Origin: Domibacillus antri
GTDB taxonomy: Bacteria > Bacillota > Bacilli > Bacillales > Domibacillaceae
Direction: 5' to 3'
Length of the DNA stretch: 64,000 nucleotides
Assembly (NCBI RefSeq): GCF_001936625.1
Contig: NZ_MSDU01000010.1
Coordinates: 1 to 64,000 of the forward strand
Below, one piece after another: positions 33,653-42,237 of this stretch. Under the pieces are notes generated by a model. The model was not told the DNA's origin and ran no database searches. It saw only the letters and a program-made list of their open reading frames with translations. The stretch's first letter is position 1; every line of letters starts with the position of its first letter. The translations under genes and the position numbers were made by a program.

Positions 33653-34897
33653 TTAATTTAATCCTTCTGCCCAAGGGTAGGTTTCTAAATACGGATCCGG
33701 TTTAACCGGTTCTCCAGAGTTCCAGACTTCTTTAAACTGACCGTCTGCCTGAATTTCGCCGACACGAACCGTTTTATACGTATGCTGGTTGTCACCATCG
33801 ATTGTAACCTTTCCGCCTGGTGCATTAAACTCAATACCACCAGCCGCTTCTTTCACAGCATCTACGTCAAATGATCCTGCTTTTTCTGCAGCTGCGGCCC
33901 ACAAGTACACAGCCATATACGCTGCTTCAATCGAATCACCCGTCACGCGGTCATCGCCATACGCTTCTTTGTAAGCCGCGACGAATTTTTCATTTTCCGG
34001 GGTATCAGTCGTTTGGAAGTAGTTCCATGCTGCATAGTGCCCCGTTAAAATATCCGTGCCTATACCGCGAATTTCTTCTTCCGCAATACTTACAGACAGA
34101 ACTGTGACATCATCCGCTGTAATACCCGCATCTTTTAGCTGTTTGAAAAAAGCCACGTTGCTGTCACCATTCAGCGTGTTATAGATGACTTCTGGTTTTT
34201 CTGCTTTAATTTTGCTGATCAGCGTGCCGTAATCAGTATGGCCAAGCGGTGTATATTCTTCTCCAACAAGAGTGCCGCCTTCCGCTTCAAGCTGCGCTTT
34301 AATTTCTTTATTTGCTGTACGCGGGAATACATAATCGGAACCAATTAAGAAAAAGGATTTTCCTTTGTTTTCAAGGAGCCACGTGACAGATGGAACGATT
34401 TGCTGGTTCGTTGTCGCACCTGTATAGAAAATATTTGGTGAAGATTCCATTCCTTCGTACTGAACCGGATACCAGAGCAGTCCGTTATTTTGTTCAAATA
34501 CCGGTAACATTGCTTTCCGGCTGGCGGATGTCCAGCCGCCGAAAACAGCCGCTACTTCATCTTTTTGTAACAGCTTTTTCGCTTTTTCCGCAAATGTCGG
34601 CCAGTCTGATGCACCATCTTCGACAATCGGTTCAATTTGCTTGCCTAGAACGCCGCCTGCTTCGTTGATTTCTTCGATCGCCATCAGTTCCGCATCACGC
34701 AGCGATACTTCACTGATCGCCATTGTGCCGCTTAACGAATGAAGCACACCAACCTTGACCGTGTCACTTGAATCAGCAGCCGCCCCATCTTCTTCATTTA
34801 AGGCATTTGACGCTGCACAGCCGCTCAGCGCAAGTGTCGCAGCTGAAATCGCCGCGATGATTGTTTGCTTGCTCCAAAATTTTCCCAGTACTGTCAT
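33653..34897 (-). CDS. urtA: Urea ABC transporter substrate-binding lipoprotein UrtA
   Basis: From the ATG at 34897 (AAGGGGTGTCTGT upstream) the protein has about 414 residues. It carries a lipoprotein signal peptide with lipobox LSGC near 25-28, followed by a long LivK-like type I binding fold with [40 protein letters not shown] and [18 protein letters not shown], typical of UrtA/AmiC-like urea-binding proteins. It binds urea outside the membrane. It is the first gene of urtABCDE-ureABCEFGDH. A TnrA-type box and structured leader lie upstream, which suggests nitrogen-limitation control. Confidence 0.94.
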   Translation of the reverse strand: MTVLGKFWSKQTIIAAISAATLALSGCAASNALNEEDGAAADSSDTVKVGVLHSLSGTMAISEVSLRDAELMAIEEINEAGGVLGKQIEPIVEDGASDWPTFAEKAKKLLQKDEVAAVFGGWTSASRKAMLPVFEQNNGLLWYPVQYEGMESSPNIFYTGATTNQQIVPSVTWLLENKGKSFFLIGSDYVFPRTANKEIKAQLEAEGGTLVGEEYTPLGHTDYGTLISKIKAEKPEVIYNTLNGDSNVAFFKQLKDAGITADDVTVLSVSIAEEEIRGIGTDILTGHYAAWNYFQTTDTPENEKFVAAYKEAYGDDRVTGDSIEAAYMAVYLWAAAAEKAGSFDVDAVKEAAGGIEFNAPGGKVTIDGDNQHTYKTVRVGEIQADGQFKEVWNSGEPVKPDPYLETYPWAEGLN

Positions 34898-34938
34898 ACA
34901 GACACCCCTTAAAAAGTATTGTTTTCGTATGATATAAT

Positions 34939-35016
34939 GAGAACAAAGCATAGGACTGATTATTTTATGCTTGTTCTCGAGACAGCTTTCTCATTGCCGT
35001 GAGGAAGCTGTCTTTT
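34939..35016 (-). promoter_or_regulatory. Structured 5' leader of urtA with two hairpins
   Basis: On the minus strand the first stem is AGACAGCTT-CTC/GAG-AAGCTGTCT with an ACGGCAAT-type loop. The second is GAGAACAA-GCATA/TATGC-TTGTTCTC with a loop of about 13 nt. Both lie between the TnrA box and the urtA start. They are not followed by U-runs in the sense direction, so simple termination is unlikely; a stability or regulator-binding leader is possible. Confidence 0.5.
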
Positions 35017-35055
35017 TATGCCTCCACCCACTTGTAACATTTTATATATTTATTA

Positions 35056-35072
35056 TGTAACATAATATAACA
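35056..35072. promoter_or_regulatory. TnrA/GlnR-type box upstream of urtA
   Basis: TGTAACATAATATAACA matches the published TnrA consensus TGTNANAWWWTMTNACA at every defined position. It lies about 160 bp before the urtA start, beyond the hairpin leader. TnrA activates nitrogen-scavenging operons in Bacillus when glutamine is low, which fits a urea importer and urease operon. Confidence 0.85.
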
Positions 35073-35237
35073 TTTATGATAAGTTCATTATACAGCGATT
35101 CTTCCCAAAAACAAGCATTTTTTGAAATTATTATTTAAAAATAAGTTTGAAACCGGATTATTCAATGTTAGGTTTAACATTATATTCGTCTTTACGAAAA
35201 AGGTTTTGTTGGTTTTTGTTATATTTTCTAACACAAA
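35073..35237. other. AT-rich gene-free stretch upstream of the urt promoter
   Basis: No open frame with a ribosome site, repeat or RNA structure is evident here. Plus-strand frames are short and low in coding character. It separates the urt promoter from the terminator of the small ORF at 35284-35490. Confidence 0.4.
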
Positions 35238-35267
35238 AAAAGAGATCTTCATTTTAAGATCTCTTTT
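35238..35267. terminator. Terminator after the 68-codon ORF
   Basis: AAAAGAGATCTT and AAGATCTCTTTT form a perfect 12-bp stem with a short loop and T-runs on the minus strand. Confidence 0.8.
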
Positions 35268-35283
35268 ACGCACGTTTCAATTT

Positions 35284-35490
35284 TTAGTTGTAGCGATATG
35301 TTTCTTCCGCAGACGTCCGTTCATAGCCCATCGCTTGGTTGAAATCGAGTGCAATGCTTTCATGCCTTTTTTCCTGACTTTCTTTTTGGACAAGAATTGG
35401 AATTCCTTTAACAACAAATAAATCATCATTGTCTTTTTTATCGTCAATTTCCAAATGGTATTCCGATGCGACGGACTTTTCTTTCCCCAA
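35284..35490 (-). pseudogene. 68-codon ORF, probable remnant of a small conserved protein
   Basis: The frame (SVASEYHLEIDDKKDNDD; LFVVKGIPILVQKESQEKRH; IALDFNQAMGY) has protein-like composition. The GIPIxVxK..IALDF pattern resembles the C-terminal half of HesB/YqkB-type Fe-S biosynthesis proteins, but too weakly to name. It begins directly after the ptsH terminator, with no promoter or good ribosome site, and keeps its own strong terminator. That suggests the 3' end of a gene whose 5' part was lost. It could also be a real small gene. Confidence 0.4.
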
Positions 35491-35502
35491 AAAAGCATAA
35501 AA

Positions 35503-35529
35503 AAATCACCGAAACAAATTCGGTGATTT
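35503..35529 (-). terminator. Terminator after ptsH
   Basis: AAATCACCGAA pairs with TTCGGTGATTT (11 bp, 5-nt loop) and a T-run follows on the minus strand. It ends the ptsH transcript 14 bp past the stop. Confidence 0.88.
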
Positions 35530-35543
35530 AGAAAAAGTTCAAA

Positions 35544-35810
35544 TTATTCGCCAAGACCTTGTGATTTCATTGTTTCTGCAAGTGCTTCGATTGCTGCATC
35601 AGCATCTGAGCCGTTTGCTGCGATTTTCACAGAAGCGCCTTTTGGAATACCAAGAGACATAACACCCATAATTGATTTCAAGTTCACGCTTTTTCCATTG
35701 TAATCCATTGTTATGTCAGAACTGAATTTAGAAGCAGTTTGCACTAGAACGGTTGCCGGACGCGCATGGATTCCTGTTTCATCAGTAATAGTAAATGTTT
35801 TTTCAGCCAT
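35544..35810 (-). CDS. ptsH: Phosphocarrier protein HPr
   Basis: The 88-residue protein has His15 in [10 protein letters not shown], the site phosphorylated by enzyme I, and Ser46 in [16 protein letters not shown], the site of HPr kinase. Keeping His15 makes it HPr, not the catabolite-only paralogue Crh. It supplies phosphate to MtlF and, as HPr-Ser-P, is the CcpA corepressor for the cre sites in this window. Unusually for Bacillus, ptsI does not follow: a terminator and a remnant do. AAGGAGTTTTTAAA precedes ATG. Confidence 0.97.
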   Translation of the reverse strand: MAEKTFTITDETGIHARPATVLVQTASKFSSDITMDYNGKSVNLKSIMGVMSLGIPKGASVKIAANGSDADAAIEALAETMKSQGLGE

Positions 35811-35941
35811 TTTAAAAACTCCTTTATTGTTAAAAATATTTCAACAGCACCCATTATAAAGTAAAGGCTAAACAAATACTACTTTTAACCGCACTATTCG
35901 ACAAAAAACGAAAGGAGGGGGCTGCCCCATTAGTAAAGGGG

Positions 35942-36137
35942 AAGGCCGGATTCTGAACGATTTAGGCCGATTTATTGATAGGAAAGCCGGATTTCGACTC
36001 TTCAAGGCCGAATGGATGAGAATTCGGCCCAAATGACAAGGAAACCGGCTCAAAATCAGAAATTCCGGCCCAAAGAGCAAGGAATTCGGCCATAGAACGA
36101 AGAAGGGGCTGTCTCCATGACCTTTTGAGACAGCCCC
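35942..36137 (+). repeat. Dispersed GGCCGA/GGCCGG repeat, copy 2
   Basis: Same order of units as copy 1 (GGCCGGATTC, core TTTAGGCCGATTTATTGAT at 35961-35979, AGCCGGATTTC, GGCCGAAT, GAATTCGGCCC, ACCGGC, ATTCCGGCCC). It ends in the perfect GGGGCTGTCTC/GAGACAGCCCC hairpin at 36105-36137, which also serves as terminator-like stem for the DUF3231 gene. It occupies the gap between ptsH and DUF3231. Confidence 0.87.
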
Positions 36138-36146
36138 CTTTCATTT

Positions 36147-36659
36147 TTACTTTGCTGCAACCGGTTCATGATGAAGCGGCGGCGGAATGAGCCAGCCTTT
36201 TGCTTTCGTCAGCTGCAGGCATTCATGACCGAGCCTGATTTTCTCGGCATGGAACCGCGCAAACATGGTCCCGATATCTTCGCGAATGCATTGAGCCATC
36301 GCCATACTGCACGCACTTAAGCCCATGCCTATGTCCCGGGAAATACTTGCGGCGATTTCCGGATCTTGAAAACGGGCGCCGACCGGAATGTCTTCAAGGT
36401 TTGCTTTTGGACGTTCAGGCGGCGCGGGCGGCAAAGCAATGCCATTTTCTTTTAATACTTGGTCCAGTTCCTTTACTTCCGTCCGCTCGACCGTCATCGC
36501 ATCTTCAATCAGCTTTTTCAAGTCCTGGTCACCCGCGTGATTCAACAGCGTGCTGTAGCCGGCGATCATGCTTTTGCATGAAAGCGAACCCGTCCACACG
36601 GCCATTGCTTCTCCATAGTGCAATGGTTCATCTTTCGGATTCCCGCTTAAAATACCCAT
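36147..36659 (-). CDS. DUF3231 family protein
   Basis: This 170-residue protein matches the DUF3231 pattern: an N-terminal helical bundle (LHYGEAMAVWTGSLSCKSMI near 13-32), then NGIALPPAPPERPK near 72-85 and MAQCIREDIGTMFARFHAEK near 120-140. The fold is ferritin-like helical; function is unknown, but relatives are common in spore formers. The C-terminus LIPPPLHHEP is the usual end. It stands alone beside repeat copy 2. Confidence 0.82.
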   Translation of the reverse strand: MGILSGNPKDEPLHYGEAMAVWTGSLSCKSMIAGYSTLLNHAGDQDLKKLIEDAMTVERTEVKELDQVLKENGIALPPAPPERPKANLEDIPVGARFQDPEIAASISRDIGMGLSACSMAMAQCIREDIGTMFARFHAEKIRLGHECLQLTKAKGWLIPPPLHHEPVAAK

Positions 36660-36813
36660 TTGATCCCTCCGTCGGAAATAAAAATTTGTGCGTGTGCACG
36701 CATGTAGTATTTCCTGAAGGGGTAGGATTTACACCACTTCACAAGCAAAGCGCCGCTGCTTTAAAACAGCCGGTTCCTCAGCTGAATAATCAGCTGATTT
36801 GACCAGGCTAACA

Positions 36814-37809
36814 TTAGTCCGATTCAGGCTTCTTCAGCTCCAGCAAAATCTTGCCTGTACTTTGTCTGCTTTCCACCCATTCATGCGCCTTAGCGGCTTC
36901 TTCCAATGAAAAACGTTCCCCAATCTTCATTTTTAAACGTCCGTCCGCTAAAAGAGGAAGCACGTGGTTAGCTGTATCCTGTAAGAGATGCGGGCGGTTT
37001 TCTCTAGTTGTTCCCAGACTAAAACCGAGAACGGACCGGCAGCTTGAATGTAAATCCGTTGTCTTTATTTGCCCTGCTGTTCCACCTGAAATACCGAAAT
37101 TCACTAACCTTCCGTACTTTGCCAGACAAGTAAGGCTCTTTTCTGTCACCCAGCCTGAGACAGAATCTAAAATAACGTCAACACCCTGCCCATCGGTTAA
37201 ATCATTGATTTTTTTCGCGAAATCTTCTTTTTCATAGCAAATGACATGATCCGCTCCGGCTTCCATTGCAGCGGCCATTTTGCTTTCATGACCGACTGTG
37301 CCAATGACACGGCCTGCCCCTAAAATCTTGGCGAGCTGGATCGCTGTCGTGCCGATTCCTCCCGCGGCCGCATGAATGAGAACCGTTTCACCGGGCTCAA
37401 GCCGCGCTACATCGGCAAGAAGCTTATAGGATGTAAAAGAAACCGTCGGACAGGCTGCCGCTGTATCAAACTCCATATGATCGGGAATAACAAACGTAAG
37501 CTTCTCATCAGCAATGACATACTCCGAATATGATCCGCTTTTCGGAAAAGTGATGACCCGTTGTCCAGCCTTTAAATGCTGTACCCGGGAACCTACTTCC
37601 TCAATCGTCCCGGCAGCATCCAATCCTGGAATAAAGGGCGGATGCCCCGCCCCATGATAATTTCCCTGCCGTGCTTTAATATCGGCAAAATTAACGCCGG
37701 TTGCTGCAACACGGATTAATACTTGTTCCGGTTGAATTGAAGGTTTCTCAATATCCGTATATGTCAATACTTCAGGTCCGCCAAATCCGGTAACAACAAC
37801 CGCTTTCAT
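36814..37809 (-). CDS. Quinone oxidoreductase-like medium-chain reductase
   Basis: The 331-residue NADPH:quinone reductase (zinc-free MDR) starts MKAVVVTGFGGPEVL, has the GroES-like domain (VNFADIKARQGNY) and the Rossmann motif VLIHAAAGGIGTTAIQLAKIL near 143-163 with AxxGGxG. There are no catalytic zinc ligands, as expected for this branch. It lies 28 bp after the SLC13 permease, so it is probably the third gene of the gntR-permease-reductase unit. It may reduce an enoyl or quinone intermediate; its exact link to the dicarboxylate pathway is not visible. Confidence 0.85.
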   Translation of the reverse strand: MKAVVVTGFGGPEVLTYTDIEKPSIQPEQVLIRVAATGVNFADIKARQGNYHGAGHPPFIPGLDAAGTIEEVGSRVQHLKAGQRVITFPKSGSYSEYVIADEKLTFVIPDHMEFDTAAACPTVSFTSYKLLADVARLEPGETVLIHAAAGGIGTTAIQLAKILGAGRVIGTVGHESKMAAAMEAGADHVICYEKEDFAKKINDLTDGQGVDVILDSVSGWVTEKSLTCLAKYGRLVNFGISGGTAGQIKTTDLHSSCRSVLGFSLGTTRENRPHLLQDTANHVLPLLADGRLKMKIGERFSLEEAAKAHEWVESRQSTGKILLELKKPESD

Positions 37810-37837
37810 TTTAGATATCTCCTAACCAATTATATTT

Positions 37838-39127
37838 TTACCATGGTGTTCCGATCAATACGAAGATCAGCCATGCAAGGCCTGGTCCAAGTGCGATGAA
37901 AAGGCCGGCAATAAGTAAAAGTTTTCTAAAAAATGAACGTTCATCTACGCCTTGAACATTCGCGAGCATAAGCGCACCGTTTGTGGAAAATGGGCTAATA
38001 TCAACAACACTGGCTGCAACCGCAAGCGCTGAAACAACGCCGATAGCCGACATACTCGGATCCTGTAAAATTGGCGCTGAAAGCGGGATTACCGCGGCCA
38101 GGAAGCCTGTTGTCGAAGCGAAGGCTGAAATGACACCGCCTACATATGATGCCATCAGAGAAGCAAGTACAGGATTTCCTACACTGGCAATCAGTTCAGT
38201 CATATAATCCATCGCGCCGATATGTTCCATAACACCTACGTAAGTCATGATACCCGTTACCATAAGCATAACGCCCCACGGCATTTGCTTAATAATGTCC
38301 CCCTGCTTTTTAGGAGCCATCAATGCCAACGCAAGACCCACCATAAAAGCTCCAAAGCCCATATTCATTTCGAATACAAGAGCCATCGTGATGAGAAAAC
38401 CAATACCAAAAAGGGTCGCGATCTGATACCATAATGCCCCGTTGTTTTCTGATACATCTCCTGCACTGATCGCACTTCCATCTACTGTAGCCGCAGCGGC
38501 CATTTGAGCATTAGTGCTGTTTTTCATCAATCGAAGTCCACCAAATGCAATGAATACAACCAAAGAAATGAGTACATAAAAAATAAATGTATTTACAAAT
38601 AACATAATTGGTGAATGAGGAATGGCTTCTGATTCCATGATACCGTTTACAACTAATCCAAAAATATTAAGCGGTGAAAACGCACCTGCGTACATCCCCG
38701 TAGAAATTAATGTCCCCATCAAAATCGGGTTAATATTGTATTGAAAAGCAAGTCTTAGCGCGATTGGAAAGAGAATCGGGCCAATCGCAACAGACGAAGC
38801 ACCCACAGCAGCCAGCAAGGCACTGAGTGCAAACATAACCCATGGCAGCAATCCAACGTTGCCTCTCACTAACCGGAGTCCTCCGGAAATAATTAAATCA
38901 AGTGTCCCGTTGTTTAGAGCTATGGAAAACAAGTAGGTAACACCGGCTAATAGAATAAACATGTCAATCGGGAAAGCAGCGTAGATTTCATCAATGCTCA
39001 GTCCGCTGACGAATGTACCGATGACGAAAGCGGCAACGATACCTAAAATACCCATATTGACCGAAATAACGGAGCCGATAATGAACATGGCCAAAAGTAC
39101 AAGAATGGTGATAAGTTCTAAACTCAT
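37838..39127 (-). CDS. SLC13/MatC-type dicarboxylate permease
   Basis: The 429-residue protein has about eleven predicted membrane helices. The N-terminal part (VISVNMGILGIVAAFVIGTF; IDMFILLAGVTYLFSIALNN) resembles the MatC_N domain of malonate/dicarboxylate carriers, and the inner repeats contain GASSVAIGPILFPIAL and the C-terminal SPFSTNGALMLAN, a typical SLC13/ArsB-type substrate loop. It should import an organic dicarboxylate. It sits between a GntR regulator (42 bp) and the reductase. The neighbouring catabolic genes suggest a C4 or C5 dicarboxylate. Confidence 0.82.
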   Translation of the reverse strand: MSLELITILVLLAMFIIGSVISVNMGILGIVAAFVIGTFVSGLSIDEIYAAFPIDMFILLAGVTYLFSIALNNGTLDLIISGGLRLVRGNVGLLPWVMFALSALLAAVGASSVAIGPILFPIALRLAFQYNINPILMGTLISTGMYAGAFSPLNIFGLVVNGIMESEAIPHSPIMLFVNTFIFYVLISLVVFIAFGGLRLMKNSTNAQMAAAATVDGSAISAGDVSENNGALWYQIATLFGIGFLITMALVFEMNMGFGAFMVGLALALMAPKKQGDIIKQMPWGVMLMVTGIMTYVGVMEHIGAMDYMTELIASVGNPVLASLMASYVGGVISAFASTTGFLAAVIPLSAPILQDPSMSAIGVVSALAVAASVVDISPFSTNGALMLANVQGVDERSFFRKLLLIAGLFIALGPGLAWLIFVLIGTPW

Positions 39128-39169
39128 ATAATTTTCCTCCTAAAGAGATCATGCATGACTCATAGATTT

Positions 39170-39841
39170 TTAAATATTTATTTTTTGCTTTTCAAATAAA
39201 TTATAAAAAGCAGTTAAATCATTTTTAATATGATTGCTCATTTCTGTTTCAGCTTTACTTGGATCTTTTTCACTAACAGCCTTGAAGATTTGTTCATGGT
39301 CTTGAATATAACTTCCTCGATTAGTTGAAATATAATAGTCCCGAAGAATATTATTTCGCATATATAAACTTTTTGTTCTGATTGACGCCAGAAGCCCAAT
39401 CAGCTGATAATTATGGGAAGCCGTAATAATCAGTTCGTGAAATTGTGTGTTTAATTCAACTACTAGCGAAGTGTTTTTTTCTAATAAGGCTTGCGTGGAT
39501 TTGATTAAAACTTCTTTCAATTCTTTCTCAAGAGCCTCTGTCTTATTTATTGCCGCTAATTTGGCAGCAAGCGATTCCAGCCTCTCCCGGCATTGATACA
39601 GATCAATCACATCCTGTAATACGGGTTTATAAATGTAGACAACGCTTTCATTTTGGGTTAAAAGTCCGTCTTTAATCAGCATTCGAATAGCTTCCCGAAT
39701 CGTCCCCCTGCTCACGCCAAATGTTTTGGCTAATTTTGTTTCCACCAATCGTTCCCCCGGCTGATAGTGTCCTTCCAAAAGATCCGTGAGAAATGCTTGA
39801 TAGACTTGTTCATGAAGCGGCTCCAGACGTATAACCTGCAT
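39170..39841 (-). CDS. GntR-family regulator (FCD type), paralogue 1
   Basis: The 223-residue regulator has an N-terminal winged HTH (YQPGERLVETKLAKTFGVSR, GTIREAIRMLIKDGLL) and a C-terminal all-helical FCD ligand domain (YQCRERLESLAAKLAAINKT; FHELIITASHNYQLIGLL). FCD domains usually bind organic acids at a metal site. It is very similar in order and motifs to the regulator at 45132-45815, and the two flank the catabolic operon. The motif 72-90 bp upstream of its start also occurs upstream of the CoA-transferase operon. It is the first gene of the unit with the permease. Confidence 0.88.
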   Translation of the reverse strand: MQVIRLEPLHEQVYQAFLTDLLEGHYQPGERLVETKLAKTFGVSRGTIREAIRMLIKDGLLTQNESVVYIYKPVLQDVIDLYQCRERLESLAAKLAAINKTEALEKELKEVLIKSTQALLEKNTSLVVELNTQFHELIITASHNYQLIGLLASIRTKSLYMRNNILRDYYISTNRGSYIQDHEQIFKAVSEKDPSKAETEMSNHIKNDLTAFYNLFEKQKINI

Positions 39842-39912
39842 CCTTACACCCCCTTCTGTACTGATTATCTTTTTAAAATATTCAGTCTATTAATACTATA
39901 TAGTGTTAATTG

Positions 39913-39931
39913 TTTACTGTCAACCGTCTAC
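39913..39931 (-). promoter_or_regulatory. Shared 19-bp promoter motif, site 1
   Basis: TTTACTGTCAACCGTCTAC differs from TTAACTGTCAACCGTCGAC at 44918-44936 in only two positions. Both precede minus-strand transcription units of the dicarboxylate island, so this is a likely operator of one or both flanking GntR regulators. Confidence 0.6.
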
Positions 39932-39978
39932 ACAAAATATTTTTTCTTCATCATTCTTTGCCTATTGGCGTGTTAAAA

Positions 39979-40003
39979 AGGACGGCGATTTTTGCGCCGT
40001 CCT
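39979..40003 (-). terminator. Terminator of the dicarboxylate catabolic operon
   Basis: AGGACGGCG pairs with CGCCGTCCT (9 bp, 7-nt loop) and TTTTTAAC follows on the minus strand. It ends the operon that starts with the CoA-transferase. Confidence 0.85.
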
Positions 40004-40038
40004 CTCATTACTTCAAACTCGTTTCACTGTTTCCGATC

Positions 40039-40794
40039 TTAAAATTTACCAGACAGCAAATGACCAGCGTTCGGAACCTCAGTCTTCAAGTTTAATTGTT
40101 TAAGAATTTTGTACACCGTCGCCACTCCGGCAGATAGAACCGGCACTCCAAGACGATCCTGCACAGCTTGAATAGCTGGGAGGGAAGGCATTTGCACGCA
40201 AGCGGATAAGACAACGGCATCCGCTCCTTCAATATTTAACTTATCAGCATGATCGATCAGGTTAAGCGGATTTAGACGGCCAACTTCCAGATTATCTGCA
40301 ACTTCAAGGCTGATGGAATCAATGACCTCAATTCCTGCCGCGTTTAAATATTCGATTACTGTTTGTGTCAGCGGCTTCATGTAAGGCGTGATGATAGAAA
40401 CTTTCTTAGCTCCAATCGCTTCTAATCCTTCAATTAATGCGCCGGCGCTGCTGACAATTGGAGCTGGTCCGCCATTTTTTTCTACTGCTTTGCCCAGCCG
40501 CTCTTCTGAAATTTCATGGTATCCCGGTCCTTGGCACATAATCGCAACTAAGCACGCATAGGCTAATACATCACAGCGGGCATCCGAAAGTTCAACCGCA
40601 CAACGGTCGCTGTCCACATCCATCTTTTTCAATTCTTCTGCATTCACGTGCATCATACGCATGCGGGCTGAATGGAATGTAAATGTTTCTTCCGGATTGA
40701 TCTGCATTCTTGAATGAAGCATTGCCGGAATTTCTGTTTCCATTGTTGTGTTTGAACTTGGTACGATTAATCCTACTCGATAATTTTTACTCAT
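40039..40794 (-). CDS. Maleate cis-trans isomerase-like Asp/Glu racemase-fold enzyme
   Basis: The predicted 251-residue protein matches maleate isomerase: GLIVPSSNTTMETEIPAM at the N-terminus and two catalytic cysteines, one in LAYACLVAIM near 76 and one in LSACVQMPSLPAI near 190. Family enzymes isomerise maleate to fumarate (or methyl-substituted analogues) by Cys addition. Start chosen after TTAGGAGGAACAACA; the frame extends eight codons upstream. It is the last gene of the CoA-transferase-LeuCD-lyase operon. Substrate could be maleate, citraconate or dimethylmaleate. Confidence 0.83.
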   Translation of the reverse strand: MSKNYRVGLIVPSSNTTMETEIPAMLHSRMQINPEETFTFHSARMRMMHVNAEELKKMDVDSDRCAVELSDARCDVLAYACLVAIMCQGPGYHEISEERLGKAVEKNGGPAPIVSSAGALIEGLEAIGAKKVSIITPYMKPLTQTVIEYLNAAGIEVIDSISLEVADNLEVGRLNPLNLIDHADKLNIEGADAVVLSACVQMPSLPAIQAVQDRLGVPVLSAGVATVYKILKQLNLKTEVPNAGHLLSGKF

Positions 40795-40820
40795 TGTTGT
40801 TCCTCCTAATAATTTCAAAT

Positions 40821-41717
40821 TTATAGTTTTTTAACTTTATGAAAATGACCGGTTAGTTCACGGTCTGTTAAAGGCTTGACCAGCTCGACGCAAGTAAGGA
40901 GCGCCTGCAGATCAATCCCTGTTTCAATCCCCATTTCATGCAGCATGAAGACAACATCTTCTGTTGCGACATTGCCTGCCGCTCCCGGCGCAAACGGGCA
41001 TCCGCCCAGCCCGCCAATCGATGTATCAAATCTGGTAACACCCGCTTGCAGAGCGGCTATGACATTCACCTGGGCTAAGCCATATGTATCGTGAAAATGC
41101 GTGGTGATCATCGCTTTTGGCTTTAAATCGGAAATACGGCTCAACAGCTCAAATACTTGCTGCGGATTCGCCCTCCCAATCGTATCGCAAATGACGATTT
41201 CATCTGCGCCGGAAGCATCTATCCGCCGGACCATTTCCAGCACGATGCCGGGATCCACCTTCCCTTCAAATGGGCACCAAAACGCAGTGGCAATATTATA
41301 ACGAATGAAAATACCGTTATCTTTCGCCTTTGCAATCACAATTTCAAAATTTCGGATCGATTCTTCCCTGGTCATTTTTACATTTTTCAAATTAAAGCTG
41401 TCGCTTGCCCCAACAACCAATGATAATGCGCGCACACCATTTTCGATGGCCCGCTCATACCCTTTTGCATTTGGGATCAGGGCCATATATTGAATAGAGG
41501 GATCCTGATCGATTCCTTCCAGCACTTCTTTCGCGTCCTTCATTTGAGGAACATAAACGGGATGAACAAAAGATGTCGCTTCCATTCTCTTAATGCCCGT
41601 TTTATTCAACTTATTAATGAGATTGATTTTATCCTCTGTCGGAATAAAATTCGCTTCATTTTGGAGACCGTCCCTCGGGCCCACTTCGATGATTTCCACT
41701 TTTTTTGGCAAATCCAT
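40821..41717 (-). CDS. HMG-CoA lyase-like (citramalyl-CoA lyase-like) TIM-barrel lyase, paralogue 1
   Basis: The predicted 298-residue enzyme has the HMGL signatures: IIEVGPRDGLQNEANFIPTE (catalytic Arg), TTHFHDTYGLAQVNVIAALQ (metal His pair) and GGLGGCPFAPGAAGNVATED with the active-site Cys. Members cleave 3-hydroxy-3-methylacyl-CoA thioesters. HMG-CoA yields acetoacetate plus acetyl-CoA, and (R)-citramalyl-CoA lyases of this family yield pyruvate plus acetyl-CoA. GAAGGAGGATTGTACGC precedes ATG. Pairing with a CaiB-type CoA-transferase and a LeuCD hydro-lyase favours a citramalyl-CoA type substrate over leucine degradation. Confidence 0.85.
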   Translation of the reverse strand: MDLPKKVEIIEVGPRDGLQNEANFIPTEDKINLINKLNKTGIKRMEATSFVHPVYVPQMKDAKEVLEGIDQDPSIQYMALIPNAKGYERAIENGVRALSLVVGASDSFNLKNVKMTREESIRNFEIVIAKAKDNGIFIRYNIATAFWCPFEGKVDPGIVLEMVRRIDASGADEIVICDTIGRANPQQVFELLSRISDLKPKAMITTHFHDTYGLAQVNVIAALQAGVTRFDTSIGGLGGCPFAPGAAGNVATEDVVFMLHEMGIETGIDLQALLTCVELVKPLTDRELTGHFHKVKKL

Positions 41718-41739
41718 GCGTACAATCCTCCTTCCCAAT

Positions 41740-42237
41740 TTAAGAGATGCCGAGTTTTTTAGCTAAATAAGGTTCCAGTCCGCCAAGCTGTACCATTTCC
41801 ATTAAATGTTCCGGCAGTTTCGTCCCTTGATATTCCGTTCCCTGAGTGTGATTGATAATTTTCCCTTCCAAAAAATCAATCTCCACATCGTCTCCTTCTT
41901 GGATCATAGACGTATCTTTCATATCCACAACCGGCAGACCGACATTGATAGAGTTCCGGTAAAAAATACGGGCGAACGAGGTGGCGACAACGGCCCCTAT
42001 TTGATGATATTTCAATACCATTTGGGCCGTTTCCCGGCTTGAACCCGAGCCGAAGTTATGACCCGCCACAAGAATATCGCCGGGCTGCACTTTTTTGGCA
42101 AATTCCGGATCAATCGCTTCCATCGCATGCTCCGCCTGTTTCTCTACAGGCTGACTCATATATTGACCAGGTGAGATGATATCTGTATTAATATTGTCTC
42201 CATACTTCCATACACGTCCACGAATAATCAACGACAT
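41740..42237 (-). CDS. LeuD-type small subunit of an aconitase-family hydro-lyase
   Basis: The 165-residue swivel domain has YGDNINTDIISPGQYMS near 11-27 and the substrate-recognition segment VAGHNFGSGSSRETAQMVLK near 57-76. It begins directly at the LeuC stop. Of this length and type (archaeal-like small LeuD), it joins the large subunit to form isopropylmalate isomerase, homoaconitase, maleate or citraconate hydratase, or dimethylmalate dehydratase. No other leucine gene is present, so a catabolic hydratase is more likely than leucine synthesis. Confidence 0.86.
   Translation of the reverse strand: MSLIIRGRVWKYGDNINTDIISPGQYMSQPVEKQAEHAMEAIDPEFAKKVQPGDILVAGHNFGSGSSRETAQMVLKYHQIGAVVATSFARIFYRNSINVGLPVVDMKDTSMIQEGDDVEIDFLEGKIINHTQGTEYQGTKLPEHLMEMVQLGGLEPYLAKKLGIS

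Noticed and set aside
34939-35016. Guanidine-II (mini-ykkC) riboswitch before urtA
   Set aside because: Two stems are present and the first loop contains ACGG, but the loop is longer than the required ACGR tetraloop and the second loop lacks ACGR.
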